Assembly (NCBI GenBank): GCA_019359745.1
Contig: JAHHGT010000008.1
Span: forward strand, 1-64,000
From: Aphanothece saxicola GSE-SYN-MK-01-06B
Lineage (GTDB): Bacteria; Cyanobacteriota; Cyanobacteriia; PCC-6307; Cyanobiaceae
Direction of reading: 5' to 3'
Length of the DNA stretch: 64,000 bases
Position 1 is the first letter of the stretch, and every line of letters begins with the position of its first letter. The notes beneath the pieces are model-generated. The model saw only the letters and a list, made by a program, of their open reading frames with translations. It was not told the DNA's origin and searched no databases. Position numbers and translations under genes: made by a program. Positions 40,848 through 49,914 of this stretch are shown here, piece by piece.

Positions 40848-43841
40848 ATGCAGAAAGCCTTCATCGAAACCCAATTCCCTATTGCCCGGCTCTCGGCGGA
40901 AGCATACAAAGAGCGCAAAGCCAATAACGGGCAGACACTGACTCGCCTTGGTAAATGGTGGGGCCGCAAGCCCCTCATCCTGGTGCGGGCCTGCATCCTG
41001 GGGATGTTGATGCCAGCGTCAGACAATCCCAAAAAAGATCGACATATCTTTCTCAAGATCCTCACGATGGACGATGAAGGCACTTGGAATCGCCAAAAGG
41101 GTGAGATTCCTGTGAAAGCTTGGCGGGAGGCAGCTCCAGCACAGATCCAGGATAAATACTTTGGGGCCAGTGGTTGGCAACGCGGAATAAGTGCTGACCA
41201 GAAAGAATTTGTCTTAGCTGAGATTCTGGAAGAACTAACCGAGTCTCAACGCCAACGGCTTGATGATCAACGCAGGCGTTCAATCGCCGACCGCTCCACA
41301 TTCGACGGATTGTCCTATGCCGAGCGAATCGCCGAGTGTGAACGCCCCGAGAATGTGGCGGGTCCGTCTCAGGCAGCCTGGGCGGAGATCAATGATCACT
41401 TGGGTACTAGCGCTGCCAATCTAAAAGGGCTGATCGAACAACTTGGTCAGCGCAGTTTTGGCCACACGCCCCGAGTGGGCGATAGTTTTTGCGGTGGCGG
41501 TTCGATTCCCTTTGAAGCCGCCCGCATTGGATGCGAAGCCTTTGGCTCCGACCTTAATCCCGTGGCTGGCTTGCTGACATGGGCCAGCCTGAATCTTCTT
41601 GGTGGTGGCCAGGCGATACAGGAAGAGGTGATGTGCGTGCAGGCAAAAGCCCTTGCCGCCGCTGATCAACAAGTCACTGCATGGGGTATTGAACACAACG
41701 ATAAGGGTGAGCGTGCTGACGCCTATCTCTATTGCGTAGAAGTCAAGCCAGAAGGATGTGACTACTACATCCCCTTGGCCCCGAGTTGGCTGATTGGTGA
41801 GAAATCAAAAGTAGTGGCCCGTTGGGAACTGGTGCCAGGATCAGACCGACTGCAACCAGATATAGCCGTCGTCAACGAAGCTGAATTGAAGCTCTACAAA
41901 GCAAAAAAAGGAGCCACTATTGTGAATAGCCGGGTAATCGATCCATTTAACTCCAGCCGCTCGTGGTCGATCGAAGCCTTGCGCGGCCCTGAAGGATTGC
42001 GGCACTGGAGCAACGAAGATATTGTGCCACGCCCTGGCGATGTGTTTCAGGAAAGGCTTTATTGCATTCGCTGGATCAATAGCCGCGGTGAACGTCGCTA
42101 TGCCGCACCCGATGCAGCCGATCTAGAGCGAGAAGGAAAGGTACTTAAGCTGCTACGTGAACGCTTCTCAGAATGGCAGCTGGAGGGGTTCATCCCGTCG
42201 AAAGCGATCCCTGAGGGAGGTGACAAAACCGAGGAACCGATTCGAACCCGTGGCTGGAAATATTGGCATCATTTGTTTACGCCTAGGCAGTTGTTGACCC
42301 ATGGGGTTCTGGCGCAGATCAGTGGAGAACTGGCTCAGACAAAGGCAGCGAAAGTGGGATGCTTGCTGGGGCTAGGAAAACTTGCGAACTGGGACTCTCG
42401 TCTCTGTGGCTGGGATTCTAGCCCAGCGAACGAAAAGGGCAACGGAGTATTTCAGAACCAAGCCCTAAATACGCAATTTGCCTTTTCAAATAGGCCTGTT
42501 ATTAAATTCATTACTTCTTGGGAGCTAGATATTGCCTATTCTGTGCCAAGCATGGCGCAGAGCCGTGTCATTGATGCAGACGCTCGCGATCTCTGCGAGT
42601 CCTGTGATCTCTGGATCACCGATCCACCCTACGCTGATGCGGTCAACTATCACGAACTCGCCGACTTTTTCCTGTCCTGGTACGACAAGCAAGTCGCAAG
42701 AATTTTTCCGGAATGGATTTCAGACGCCCGAGCACAGCTTGCAGTGCGCGGTGATGGCGATGATTTCCGTCGTTCAATGGTGGAGATATATCAGAACCTG
42801 GCCCGCAACATGCCGGACAAAGGCTTGCAGATAGTTATGTTCACCCATCAAGATCCAGCTGTGTGGGCCGGATTGGGCATGATTCTCTGGGCAGCAGGAC
42901 TGAAAGCCACCGCAGCATGGACGATCAACACTGAAACAGATGCGGTGGGCATCAAAAAAGGCAACTATGTACAGGGCACCGTTTGCCTAGTGTTGCGCAA
43001 GCGTGCTGCAGCGGAGCCTGGATTCCTCTTTGACATTTTCCCAATGGTTGAAGACGAGGTTCGAGCTCAAATTGCCTCGATGCAGGCTCTTGATGAGGAT
43101 GGAGAGCCAAACTTTAACGATTCAGACTATCAACTAGCTGCCTATGCAGCGGCACTCAAGGTTCTCACCCAATACTCGACCCTCGATGGCAAGAACGTCA
43201 CCGATGAAGTCTTCGCCGTCCGCTCTAAAAACCAAAAGAGCGACTTTCAGCAAGTCATCGAACGCGCAATCACAATTGCCTGTGACGAGCTGATCCCAAA
43301 AGGTCTTAATGACTCCTGGCGCGACCTGAGCCTGATTGAGCGCTACTACCTCCGTGCCGTCGACATCGAGTCCCGTGGTGAACGCCGCAAGGGCATGTAC
43401 GAAGAACTCGCCCGCGGCTTTGGCGTAACCGACATCAAGCCCCTGCTCAAGAGCGATAAGGCCAACGGCACCTGCGTCCATACGCCATCGGGCTTTGGCA
43501 CCAGCCTCCTGGCACCCATCGACGGTGCCGTGGAATCAGCTGCTGCTCTGCCTCGCCGAGGTCGTACCAGCGCCAGTGGCCCCCACCCCTTCGCCGCCAG
43601 CCCCCTACGCCATCTGCTTTTTGCCATCTGCGAGACAGCTGCTGCCGACAACGATCCCAATCAAGGGCGCCAGTACCTGCGTGACACCTTCGGGCAGACC
43701 TACTGGGGCCGCAGAGAGTCGATGGTGCGTCTACTCGATTGGCTGGCTGCCCTCGGAAACTCGGAGGACACCGCCGGCTGGGCCAAGGACTCAGAGGCAG
43801 CGCGCATCCTGGCCGGCCGCCTGAGGAACGATGACGCCTAA
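40848..43841 (+). CDS. DUF1156 adenine-specific DNA methyltransferase
   Basis: A 997-aa protein started at MQKAFIETQFPIARLSAEAYKE (ATG 40848; the track's TTG start overlaps the previous gene). The N-terminus is DUF1156 (GKWWGRKPLILVRACILGML). The SAM site is DSFCGGGSIPFEAARIGCEAFGSDLNP (about 211-236) and the catalytic motif LWITDPPYADAVNYHELADFF (about 588, DPPY), so N6-adenine methylation is likely. In this system the methylase is presumed to mark self DNA. Its stop overlaps the helicase start (TAATG). Confidence 0.93.
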   Translation: MQKAFIETQFPIARLSAEAYKERKANNGQTLTRLGKWWGRKPLILVRACILGMLMPASDNPKKDRHIFLKILTMDDEGTWNRQKGEIPVKAWREAAPAQIQDKYFGASGWQRGISADQKEFVLAEILEELTESQRQRLDDQRRRSIADRSTFDGLSYAERIAECERPENVAGPSQAAWAEINDHLGTSAANLKGLIEQLGQRSFGHTPRVGDSFCGGGSIPFEAARIGCEAFGSDLNPVAGLLTWASLNLLGGGQAIQEEVMCVQAKALAAADQQVTAWGIEHNDKGERADAYLYCVEVKPEGCDYYIPLAPSWLIGEKSKVVARWELVPGSDRLQPDIAVVNEAELKLYKAKKGATIVNSRVIDPFNSSRSWSIEALRGPEGLRHWSNEDIVPRPGDVFQERLYCIRWINSRGERRYAAPDAADLEREGKVLKLLRERFSEWQLEGFIPSKAIPEGGDKTEEPIRTRGWKYWHHLFTPRQLLTHGVLAQISGELAQTKAAKVGCLLGLGKLANWDSRLCGWDSSPANEKGNGVFQNQALNTQFAFSNRPVIKFITSWELDIAYSVPSMAQSRVIDADARDLCESCDLWITDPPYADAVNYHELADFFLSWYDKQVARIFPEWISDARAQLAVRGDGDDFRRSMVEIYQNLARNMPDKGLQIVMFTHQDPAVWAGLGMILWAAGLKATAAWTINTETDAVGIKKGNYVQGTVCLVLRKRAAAEPGFLFDIFPMVEDEVRAQIASMQALDEDGEPNFNDSDYQLAAYAAALKVLTQYSTLDGKNVTDEVFAVRSKNQKSDFQQVIERAITIACDELIPKGLNDSWRDLSLIERYYLRAVDIESRGERRKGMYEELARGFGVTDIKPLLKSDKANGTCVHTPSGFGTSLLAPIDGAVESAAALPRRGRTSASGPHPFAASPLRHLLFAICETAAADNDPNQGRQYLRDTFGQTYWGRRESMVRLLDWLAALGNSEDTAGWAKDSEAARILAGRLRNDDA

Positions 43842-46639
43842 TGCTCAAGCACCACTCCAGTAGGCGCAACCGGCTCGATCAGGGCGTTCTCAACGAACGC
43901 CTACAGGGGGCTGTGAGCTACGACCGCATCGCCGGCTACTTCCGCTCCAGCCTGCTTGAAGTCGCTGGAGAAGCGATCACTGGGGTAAGCGGCAAGGTGC
44001 GGATCATCTGCAACTCCGATCTCGATCCAGACGATCTAGCCACAGCCACCGCTGCCCAGGCGGCACTGCGCCGCAGTTGGTGTGCTGGCCAACCTGAACT
44101 AGCGCCCCCCAACGCCCTACCTCGTTACAAGGCGCTCTACGACGCCCTGCTCAGCGACAAGATCGAGATCCGAGTGCTGCCCGATACGGCCTTCGGGTTG
44201 ATTCACGGCAAGGCGGGCGTGATCAGCTACGCCGATCGCCCCGCCACCGCCTTCCTCGGCAGCGTCAACGAAAGCGCCAGCGCCTGGAAGCTCAACTACG
44301 AGCTGCTCTGGGAAAGCGACGAGCCAGACACCATCGCCTGGGTGCAGGAGGAGTTTGACGCCCTCTGGAACGATCACCGCGCCCGCTCCCTGGCCGACTG
44401 CCCGTTCATCCAGAACGATGTGCAGCGGATCATCCACCGCCAGGTGGTGGAACCCGAGAAGCTGCAAACCAGCTCGGTGATGGAGGCTGCCGCCGCCGCC
44501 GCGGTGGAAACACCGATCTACCGGCGCGAGCAGGGTCTCTGGCCCCATCAGAAGTACTTCGCCAGCCTTGCCCTGGAACGCCATCGCCTCGGCGGGGCTC
44601 GCTTGGTGCTCGCCGATCAGGTGGGACTGGGCAAAACCATCCAGTTGGCCATGGCTGCCCTGCTGATGGCCCTGGAGGATCCCCAAGGGGGACCGATCCT
44701 GGTGCTCGCCCCCAAGCCCTTGCTGCAGCAGTGGCGCGACGAGCTGATGGAGCTGCTGCAGCTGCCTTCTGCCTACTGGAACGGCCGCAGCTGGGTGGAT
44801 GAAAACGATGTGGAGCACCCCTCGGAAGGGGTGAAGTCGCTCAGCAAATGCCCAAGGCGCATCGGGCTGGTGTCGCAGGGCCTGATCGTGCGGGGGATGC
44901 CGGATGCGATCCGACAGCTGCTCAACCAGCGCTACACCTGCGTCATCGTCGACGAAGCCCACCGGGCCAGGCGCCGCAACCGACCCAAGACGGATGCCGG
45001 CCAGCCGGAGGTGGATGAGAGGGCAGAGCCCAACAAGCTGATGAGCTTCCTCTGCCAGATCGGCGAGAAGACCAAAAGCATGCTGTTCGCCACCGCCACC
45101 CCGGTGCAGTTGCACCCGGTGGAGGCATGGGACCTGCTCTCGATCCTCTCCAACGGCAACGAAGGGGTTCTTGGTGGCAAGACCGCTACCAGCCGCTGGT
45201 TTAGCGCCTACCGCACGATCCAGATCGCCACCGGCGAGCAAAGCGTTCCGGCAGACGACGATTTCGAGGGCTGGCAATTCGTGATGGACCCTCTGCCCGC
45301 TTCCTCAGAGGATCCCGCAATTGAGAAGATCCGCCGGCACCTACGAGCTCCAGACAAGAAGTGGCAGTTCAGACCTGAGGATCTGGATAAGTTGCCCAAT
45401 GCGTTGCGCCGCGTACAACTCAAGAACAAGCTGCTACCGGAGTACGGCGAGCGTTTCAACCCGATGCTGCGCTGCATCGTGCGCCGCACCCGCAGTTACC
45501 TGGAGCAGGAGATAAACCCGGCCACCGGCGGCTACTACCTCCCCAAGGTGGAGGTGAAGCTTTTCGGGGAAGACGACAACGACGCCATCAACCTTGGCGG
45601 CTACCTCAAGGACGCATACAAAGAAGCCGAGACGTTTAGTGAGCTCCTGCAGAAGCGGATGCGCGGGGCTGGCTTTTTCAAGACCCTGTTGCTGCGCCGC
45701 CTGGGCAGCTCCATGGAGGCTGGTCGAAACACCGTGGCCAAGCTGCTCAACGTCTCACCAGACACAGGCGACGACGAGGACGAGGACGACATCGACGAAG
45801 ACCTCTTCGGTAACGAGGGGCAGCCCCAGGGCTACAGCGAGTTCCGCAACTTCTCCACAGATGAGATCACGTCCTTGGAGCGCTGCCTCAGGCTGCTGAA
45901 AGAGGGCAGCAAAAGCGACCCGAAGCTGGAAGCCATCCTCGGCTACCTACTCGGCACCAACCCCAATGCGAGCGAACGCTGGGTGGACCGGGGCTGCATC
46001 CTCTTCTCGCAGTACTACGACACGGTGCGCTGGGTTGGCGAGCAGCTAGCCAAACACTCCGACATTCCCAGTGACCTGACGATCGGCCTCTATGCCGGCA
46101 GCAACCGTTCTGGGTTCTGGTTGGGCGGCCGTTTCCAACGCTGCGACCGCACCCTGCTGAAAAACCGTGTGCGCAGTGGTGAGATCAAACTTCTGCTCGG
46201 CACCGACGCCGCCTCCGAAGGTCTCAACCTGCAGCGCCTCGGCACCCTGATCAACATCGACCTTCCCTGGAATCCCACCCGCCTGGAGCAACGCAAGGGC
46301 CGGATCCAACGCATCGGCCAGGCCCGCAATCAAATCTGGATCGCCAACCTGCGCTACCGGGACTCTGTGGAAGACAAGGTGCACCGTGTGTTGGCCGAGC
46401 GCCTCCAGGCCATCCATGAGCTTTTCGGCCAGATCCCTGACACCCTGGAAGACGTCTGGGTGAAGGTGGCCCTCAACGATGAGGCCGAGATCGCCGAGCT
46501 GATCGATCAGACCACCGCCACCCGCAACCCCTTCGACAAGAAATACAGCAAAGTGGAAGACTCAGCCTGGGAAACCTGTGCATCAGTGCTCAACCCCATC
46601 AGCGTGCGGGAGTTGATGGAGACTGGGTGGGGAGGATAG
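43841..46639 (+). CDS. PLD-SNF2 helicase of Hma-like system
   Basis: A 932-aa protein. The N-terminus has a phospholipase-D-like unit (YDRIAGYFRSSLLEVAGEAI; FGLIHGKAGVISYA with HxK near 121-123; GSVNESASAWKLNYELLWE). The SNF2 motor follows: LADQVGLGKTIQ (about 257-268), VIVDEAHRAR (about 370), FATATPVQLHPVEAWDLL, and DAASEGLNLQRLGTLINIDLPWNPTRLEQRKGRIQRIGQ (about 787-826). It resembles the HepA-like helicases of DISARM and Hma-type systems. The last codons (CASVLNPISVRELMETGWG) are duplicated as a relic at 11.15 kb. Confidence 0.93.
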   Translation: MLKHHSSRRNRLDQGVLNERLQGAVSYDRIAGYFRSSLLEVAGEAITGVSGKVRIICNSDLDPDDLATATAAQAALRRSWCAGQPELAPPNALPRYKALYDALLSDKIEIRVLPDTAFGLIHGKAGVISYADRPATAFLGSVNESASAWKLNYELLWESDEPDTIAWVQEEFDALWNDHRARSLADCPFIQNDVQRIIHRQVVEPEKLQTSSVMEAAAAAAVETPIYRREQGLWPHQKYFASLALERHRLGGARLVLADQVGLGKTIQLAMAALLMALEDPQGGPILVLAPKPLLQQWRDELMELLQLPSAYWNGRSWVDENDVEHPSEGVKSLSKCPRRIGLVSQGLIVRGMPDAIRQLLNQRYTCVIVDEAHRARRRNRPKTDAGQPEVDERAEPNKLMSFLCQIGEKTKSMLFATATPVQLHPVEAWDLLSILSNGNEGVLGGKTATSRWFSAYRTIQIATGEQSVPADDDFEGWQFVMDPLPASSEDPAIEKIRRHLRAPDKKWQFRPEDLDKLPNALRRVQLKNKLLPEYGERFNPMLRCIVRRTRSYLEQEINPATGGYYLPKVEVKLFGEDDNDAINLGGYLKDAYKEAETFSELLQKRMRGAGFFKTLLLRRLGSSMEAGRNTVAKLLNVSPDTGDDEDEDDIDEDLFGNEGQPQGYSEFRNFSTDEITSLERCLRLLKEGSKSDPKLEAILGYLLGTNPNASERWVDRGCILFSQYYDTVRWVGEQLAKHSDIPSDLTIGLYAGSNRSGFWLGGRFQRCDRTLLKNRVRSGEIKLLLGTDAASEGLNLQRLGTLINIDLPWNPTRLEQRKGRIQRIGQARNQIWIANLRYRDSVEDKVHRVLAERLQAIHELFGQIPDTLEDVWVKVALNDEAEIAELIDQTTATRNPFDKKYSKVEDSAWETCASVLNPISVRELMETGWGG

Positions 46640-46643
46640 AGGA

Positions 46644-48071
46644 ATGTTTGAGGCTATCTGCTCGCAAACCCCAGAACAAAGACGCATCACGGCTGATGAA
46701 GCCTATTCTAAAGTTTTCAGACTTGAAGACTGGGGCTCAGTGCAGGTTCGAGATGGCTGGAGCTGCCCAGAATGCAGCCAACCTGTTTTCCTTAAAGGCC
46801 CACACGAGCGGATCAAAAAGAGTCATAGCTACGTCGTTCAGGCCCACTTCTGCCATCACTCTGCAGCTGCCGCAGAGAAGTGCGAGCTCTATAAGTCTGG
46901 AGGGTCTCGGATTGACTCACAAGTGAATACGGCCTACAGCAGCCGAATGCAGAGCCTGACACGTTTTGTTAGCAATGTGCTTGAGCGCCCAGGCCACCTA
47001 GAGGACCAGTTATTTGCTGAGGAAGAGGTACTTCTAGAGACAGCATCTGCATTAGGCGCCAGCCCGGATCATAACTTTGAGGGAACAGGCCAGCTATACT
47101 TTCAAGTCAGGAGCACTTGCCTTTCTGCCGCTCGTTTACTGAAGACATACGCAGCTCTTGACAACTTTCAGATCGGCATTCTTGCTCTTGGCGCCGATCA
47201 GAACGAGGGGCTTCAATCTGGATATCTTGCAGAAAAAGGGCGCGCCAATTGCCTTAGAAGACTATTTATCAAATTTGGAAAGAACCGTAAACACTACTTT
47301 CAAGCACTCGCCAAGGCTGGGCTACTGCCAATGCATGACCAAGTCGGAGAACGTCTGATAAAGATACTATCCAAAGACAATACAGCAAGTGCGGCAAGGG
47401 GCCTGCCTCCTTTCTCTTCGCTTGAGATTCTCGGATCAATTCTCCTTAACGCTCGAGCGATCAATCCTGGAGACCTTTCACTCAACCATTTGCAATATGT
47501 GTTTTCACTTCCTCTTCTCAGCGACAGAATATCTGGGTTTGAAAAGATTGAACTTGATCATGCAGCCCTGGGTGATGACGATCTGCAAGCAGAATCGACA
47601 AAAGCGAGAAGCAGTCTTCCACCCATTAGACTCACAAACCGTGGAAAGCTACTAATTGAAAGCAAGCCCCTCCGTCAAATGGCCGAAGAAGGAGCAGAAC
47701 CCAATCATCCTACATCTTTTATTCTGCCCGAGTCCAATCCTTCTGACAACTGCTTTCTGCTAATTCCCGGAGAGAGATGTTTGCTATTGACTAGCTCACT
47801 TCACATAAATCCATGTGGATCTAACAGCGCTGCTCCTCTGAGTTCAGAGATGTTGGACTCAGACCCTGAGCTTCCTCCCATGCTTTGGGATCAGAGAATA
47901 TGTCTATTAACTCCCAATTTCAAAAATGCTGATATTGTGATAGACAGAGAATCTTTCTTGTCAGTAATCAATGCGATGAAAAACGCCTTTGGAGATTCCT
48001 GTCGCATAGAGAAGGGCGGGCTGAAGCATAGAAGGACGCGCTCAGGATTGCAGATCACTATCAGTTCATGA
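46644..48071 (+). CDS. CoiA-like zinc-finger protein at end of Hma-like operon
   Basis: A 475-aa protein, 4 bp after the helicase. The N-terminal 70 residues contain WSCPECSQPVFLKGPHER, then VVQAHFCHHSAAAAEKCEL, a Cys/His arrangement like the zinc domain that begins CoiA-type nucleases. The remainder is helical with no nuclease motif I can name. Base composition is more AT-rich than the genes before it, which suggests it joined the operon separately. Not a core component of helicase-methylase-ATPase sets as I know them; possibly an effector. Confidence 0.75.
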   Translation: MFEAICSQTPEQRRITADEAYSKVFRLEDWGSVQVRDGWSCPECSQPVFLKGPHERIKKSHSYVVQAHFCHHSAAAAEKCELYKSGGSRIDSQVNTAYSSRMQSLTRFVSNVLERPGHLEDQLFAEEEVLLETASALGASPDHNFEGTGQLYFQVRSTCLSAARLLKTYAALDNFQIGILALGADQNEGLQSGYLAEKGRANCLRRLFIKFGKNRKHYFQALAKAGLLPMHDQVGERLIKILSKDNTASAARGLPPFSSLEILGSILLNARAINPGDLSLNHLQYVFSLPLLSDRISGFEKIELDHAALGDDDLQAESTKARSSLPPIRLTNRGKLLIESKPLRQMAEEGAEPNHPTSFILPESNPSDNCFLLIPGERCLLLTSSLHINPCGSNSAAPLSSEMLDSDPELPPMLWDQRICLLTPNFKNADIVIDRESFLSVINAMKNAFGDSCRIEKGGLKHRRTRSGLQITISS

Positions 48072-48170
48072 CAGCTCCAAGGTCCTCCGACAAGTAACCT
48101 CCGAACAAAACAGCCAGCCCCTGCCATGCCTCCGGACAGATCAGATCTGCCGCCTGCCGCACCTCGCTGA

Positions 48171-48603
48171 GCACCTGGAACAGCACCATGGGCTGTTCAA
48201 CGCAGCAATCAGATCGCCAGTCACCGGCCGAGCCCCGAGCAGCAGCTGGTGGAGAAGCTGCGGCGCATCGAGGCCCTGCGTGCCCGGCCCGGCAGCGAGG
48301 GGGAGCGCCATGCGGCCGAGCGGGCCCGCGAGCGCTTCCAGACCCGCCACAAGGAGCTGGAGGCCGAGGAGCCGCCGATCGAATTCCGCTTCTCCCCTGG
48401 CGGATCAGTGGTCGCGCCACTTGTTCGTGGCTCTACTGCGCCGCTACGGCATCTACCCTTACCGCTACCGCGGCCAGCGCCGCACCACGGTGATGGCGCG
48501 CCTGAGCCGGGCCTTTGTAAATGAAACGCTCTGGCCCGAATTCATGGAGCTGCAGGGTTCCCTAGCGGCCTACTTCGATGCCCTCACCGACCGGGTGATC
48601 TAA
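48171..48603 (+). pseudogene. Frameshifted DUF2786-like phage gene
   Basis: Two overlapping frames make one protein: EQQLVEKLRRIEALRARPGS...ERARERFQTRHKELEAEEPPIEFRFSP continues, after a 1-base slip at about 48402, as LADQWSRHLFVALLRRYGIYPYRYRGQ...NETLWPEFMELQGSLAAYFDALTDRVI. The N-terminal part resembles DUF2786. No ATG precedes the first frame after the in-frame stop at 48168. The slip lies in TTCTCCCCTGG, not a known programmed +1 site, so a disabling indel is more likely. Confidence 0.65.
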
Positions 48604-48724
48604 CAGACCCTGGAGGTACAGGCTGGCGAGGCCGAGGAAACACCTGATGCGGCGCCGGCCCTGGCGCCCCAGGGATCGTTGCTGTAGGGGGAGGGGTGTG
48701 GCGGCGGCACTGAGAGACTACGCT

Positions 48725-48790
48725 TCCTAAGCTAAGGTTAACCGGCAAAAATGGGGAGCATTTTTGTCAGCGTTGAACCTACAGTTAGGC
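48725..48790 (-). repeat. attC-like recombination site 1
   Basis: Minus strand: GCCTAAC (matches the RYYYAAC R'' consensus), a 5-nt unpaired spacer, GGTTcAAC pairing with GTTAACC except for one extra C, a CAAAAATG/CATTTTTG terminal stem, a second 5-nt spacer, and TTAGG closing the outer pair. R box, spacer, L box with one extrahelical base and terminal stem is the attC layout. It lies just after the 48823 gene, on the same strand as its ORF. Confidence 0.55.
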
Positions 48791-48822
48791 GCGACCGCCT
48801 ATTCGTTCGGTGCAGTGGGGTC

Positions 48823-49806
48823 TTAGAACGGTATTTCATCATCGAATGCGGATCGATTTTGCTTCGGTGTTGCCCCTTCGGGCAGAGGGAGCGTGCTCAC
48901 AACGTATAGGTTCAGTATGTCCTCGCGATCCATGAAGAGGATTTGGCTTCGCTTGGATGCATCGAGCTTCCCGCCAAGCCAGTTTCTTGCCTGCTTGGTT
49001 ATGTCGCCGCCGGCAATGATGAACGCGTGATCAACAAGCACTCTTTTGCTTGTTTCCGGATCAAAGATCTCGTGCCCCAGCATCATTAACGCTTGATTGT
49101 GAATTTCAGCGATGTTGGCGTTAGATCCTCTACTCACGCCTGATGCGTCCAGCTTACCCTTCTTCGCTTGCAGGCCAAAGTACAGGACATGCTGAGTGGG
49201 CAGAATGAACCGCATCCACACATCCTTCCCGTACTCAAGAGCTTTGTCCTTGTGGCCCGCCGACGTGATGCGGTGGTAGCCCAGTTGGCGAAACAGCGGT
49301 AGCAGGATGTGTTCAATCAGCTCGTCTTCCGAGCACGTGTCAAGATAGGTGCTAAGTTGTCCTCTTCTTTTTCTTTCGTTCGGCGTGTATGGTCGATGGG
49401 GATTGTTTGCGATAGAAATAGTCTTGGTGCCGATGTGTCGAACGTAAAGCGAGTTGTCTTCGCCATAGAACGCCTCGAAGCCTTCTCTTTCGAGAGGTTT
49501 GTTTAGTGCCTCAAGCGCATGTGTTCGGCCTGGGTCGTCGTCCTCGGCATCAGATTTCTGCATCAATACACGCAGAAGGTGAACGAACCTTTCTGGCAAC
49601 GCATGTGGAGCAGGTTGCGGCTCCTCAAGCAGTTCTGCTAAACGCTCAGAAGTCCATGCCCAACGTGTTGACCCATCGTGGAAGAAGTCCAAGTCACACT
49701 CCTCAAAGAACTGGGTGATGTAAAAACTTGACCGATATGGGAAATGCATCGAGTCGCCAACAACCATCTCCGCTATTGCGCGCAAGTTTCGAGTCTTGAA
49801 CTTCAT
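48823..49806 (-). CDS. Mrr-like PD-(D/E)XK protein with SSB-type C-terminal tip
   Basis: A 327-aa protein. The middle (about 165-235) reads as a restriction-endonuclease fold: EHILLPLFRQLGYHRITSAGHKDKALEYGKDVWMRF, then VLYFGLQAKKGKLD, giving Asp...QxK as in Mrr-type nucleases. An N-terminal helical region precedes it. The protein ends NRSAFDDEIPF, almost the same as the SSB tip that docks repair enzymes. It lies between two attC-like sites on the minus strand, so it may be an integron-type cassette. Probable defence nuclease; catalytic activity is inferred. Confidence 0.7.
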   Translation of the reverse strand: MKFKTRNLRAIAEMVVGDSMHFPYRSSFYITQFFEECDLDFFHDGSTRWAWTSERLAELLEEPQPAPHALPERFVHLLRVLMQKSDAEDDDPGRTHALEALNKPLEREGFEAFYGEDNSLYVRHIGTKTISIANNPHRPYTPNERKRRGQLSTYLDTCSEDELIEHILLPLFRQLGYHRITSAGHKDKALEYGKDVWMRFILPTQHVLYFGLQAKKGKLDASGVSRGSNANIAEIHNQALMMLGHEIFDPETSKRVLVDHAFIIAGGDITKQARNWLGGKLDASKRSQILFMDREDILNLYVVSTLPLPEGATPKQNRSAFDDEIPF

Positions 49807-49845
49807 TCCGGCCCTCTCTGTTGAATGATGCTGAGTCGTTTGGGA

Positions 49846-49914
49846 GCCTAATGCCCAGCTCCACCCAACGACAGCCGCTACGCGGTTGTCGTTGGGTGGA
49901 GCGCAGTGCTATGC
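49846..49914 (-). repeat. attC-like recombination site 2
   Basis: A long hairpin GCTCCACCCAACGACA...TGTCGTTGGGTGGAGC (16-bp arms plus an inner CCGC/GCGG) is flanked by 5-nt spacers and by 7-nt boxes GCATAGC and ATTAGGC (minus strand), close to attC R boxes. It contains the stop codon of the 49909 gene and precedes the 49806 start, exactly between the two ORFs. No extrahelical base is evident, so a terminator is an alternative reading. Confidence 0.5.

Noticed and set aside
48390-48420. Programmed +1 frameshift in the DUF2786-like gene
   Set aside because: The overlap lacks a known +1 slip site or stop at the shift, and the gene also lacks a good start; decay is simpler.
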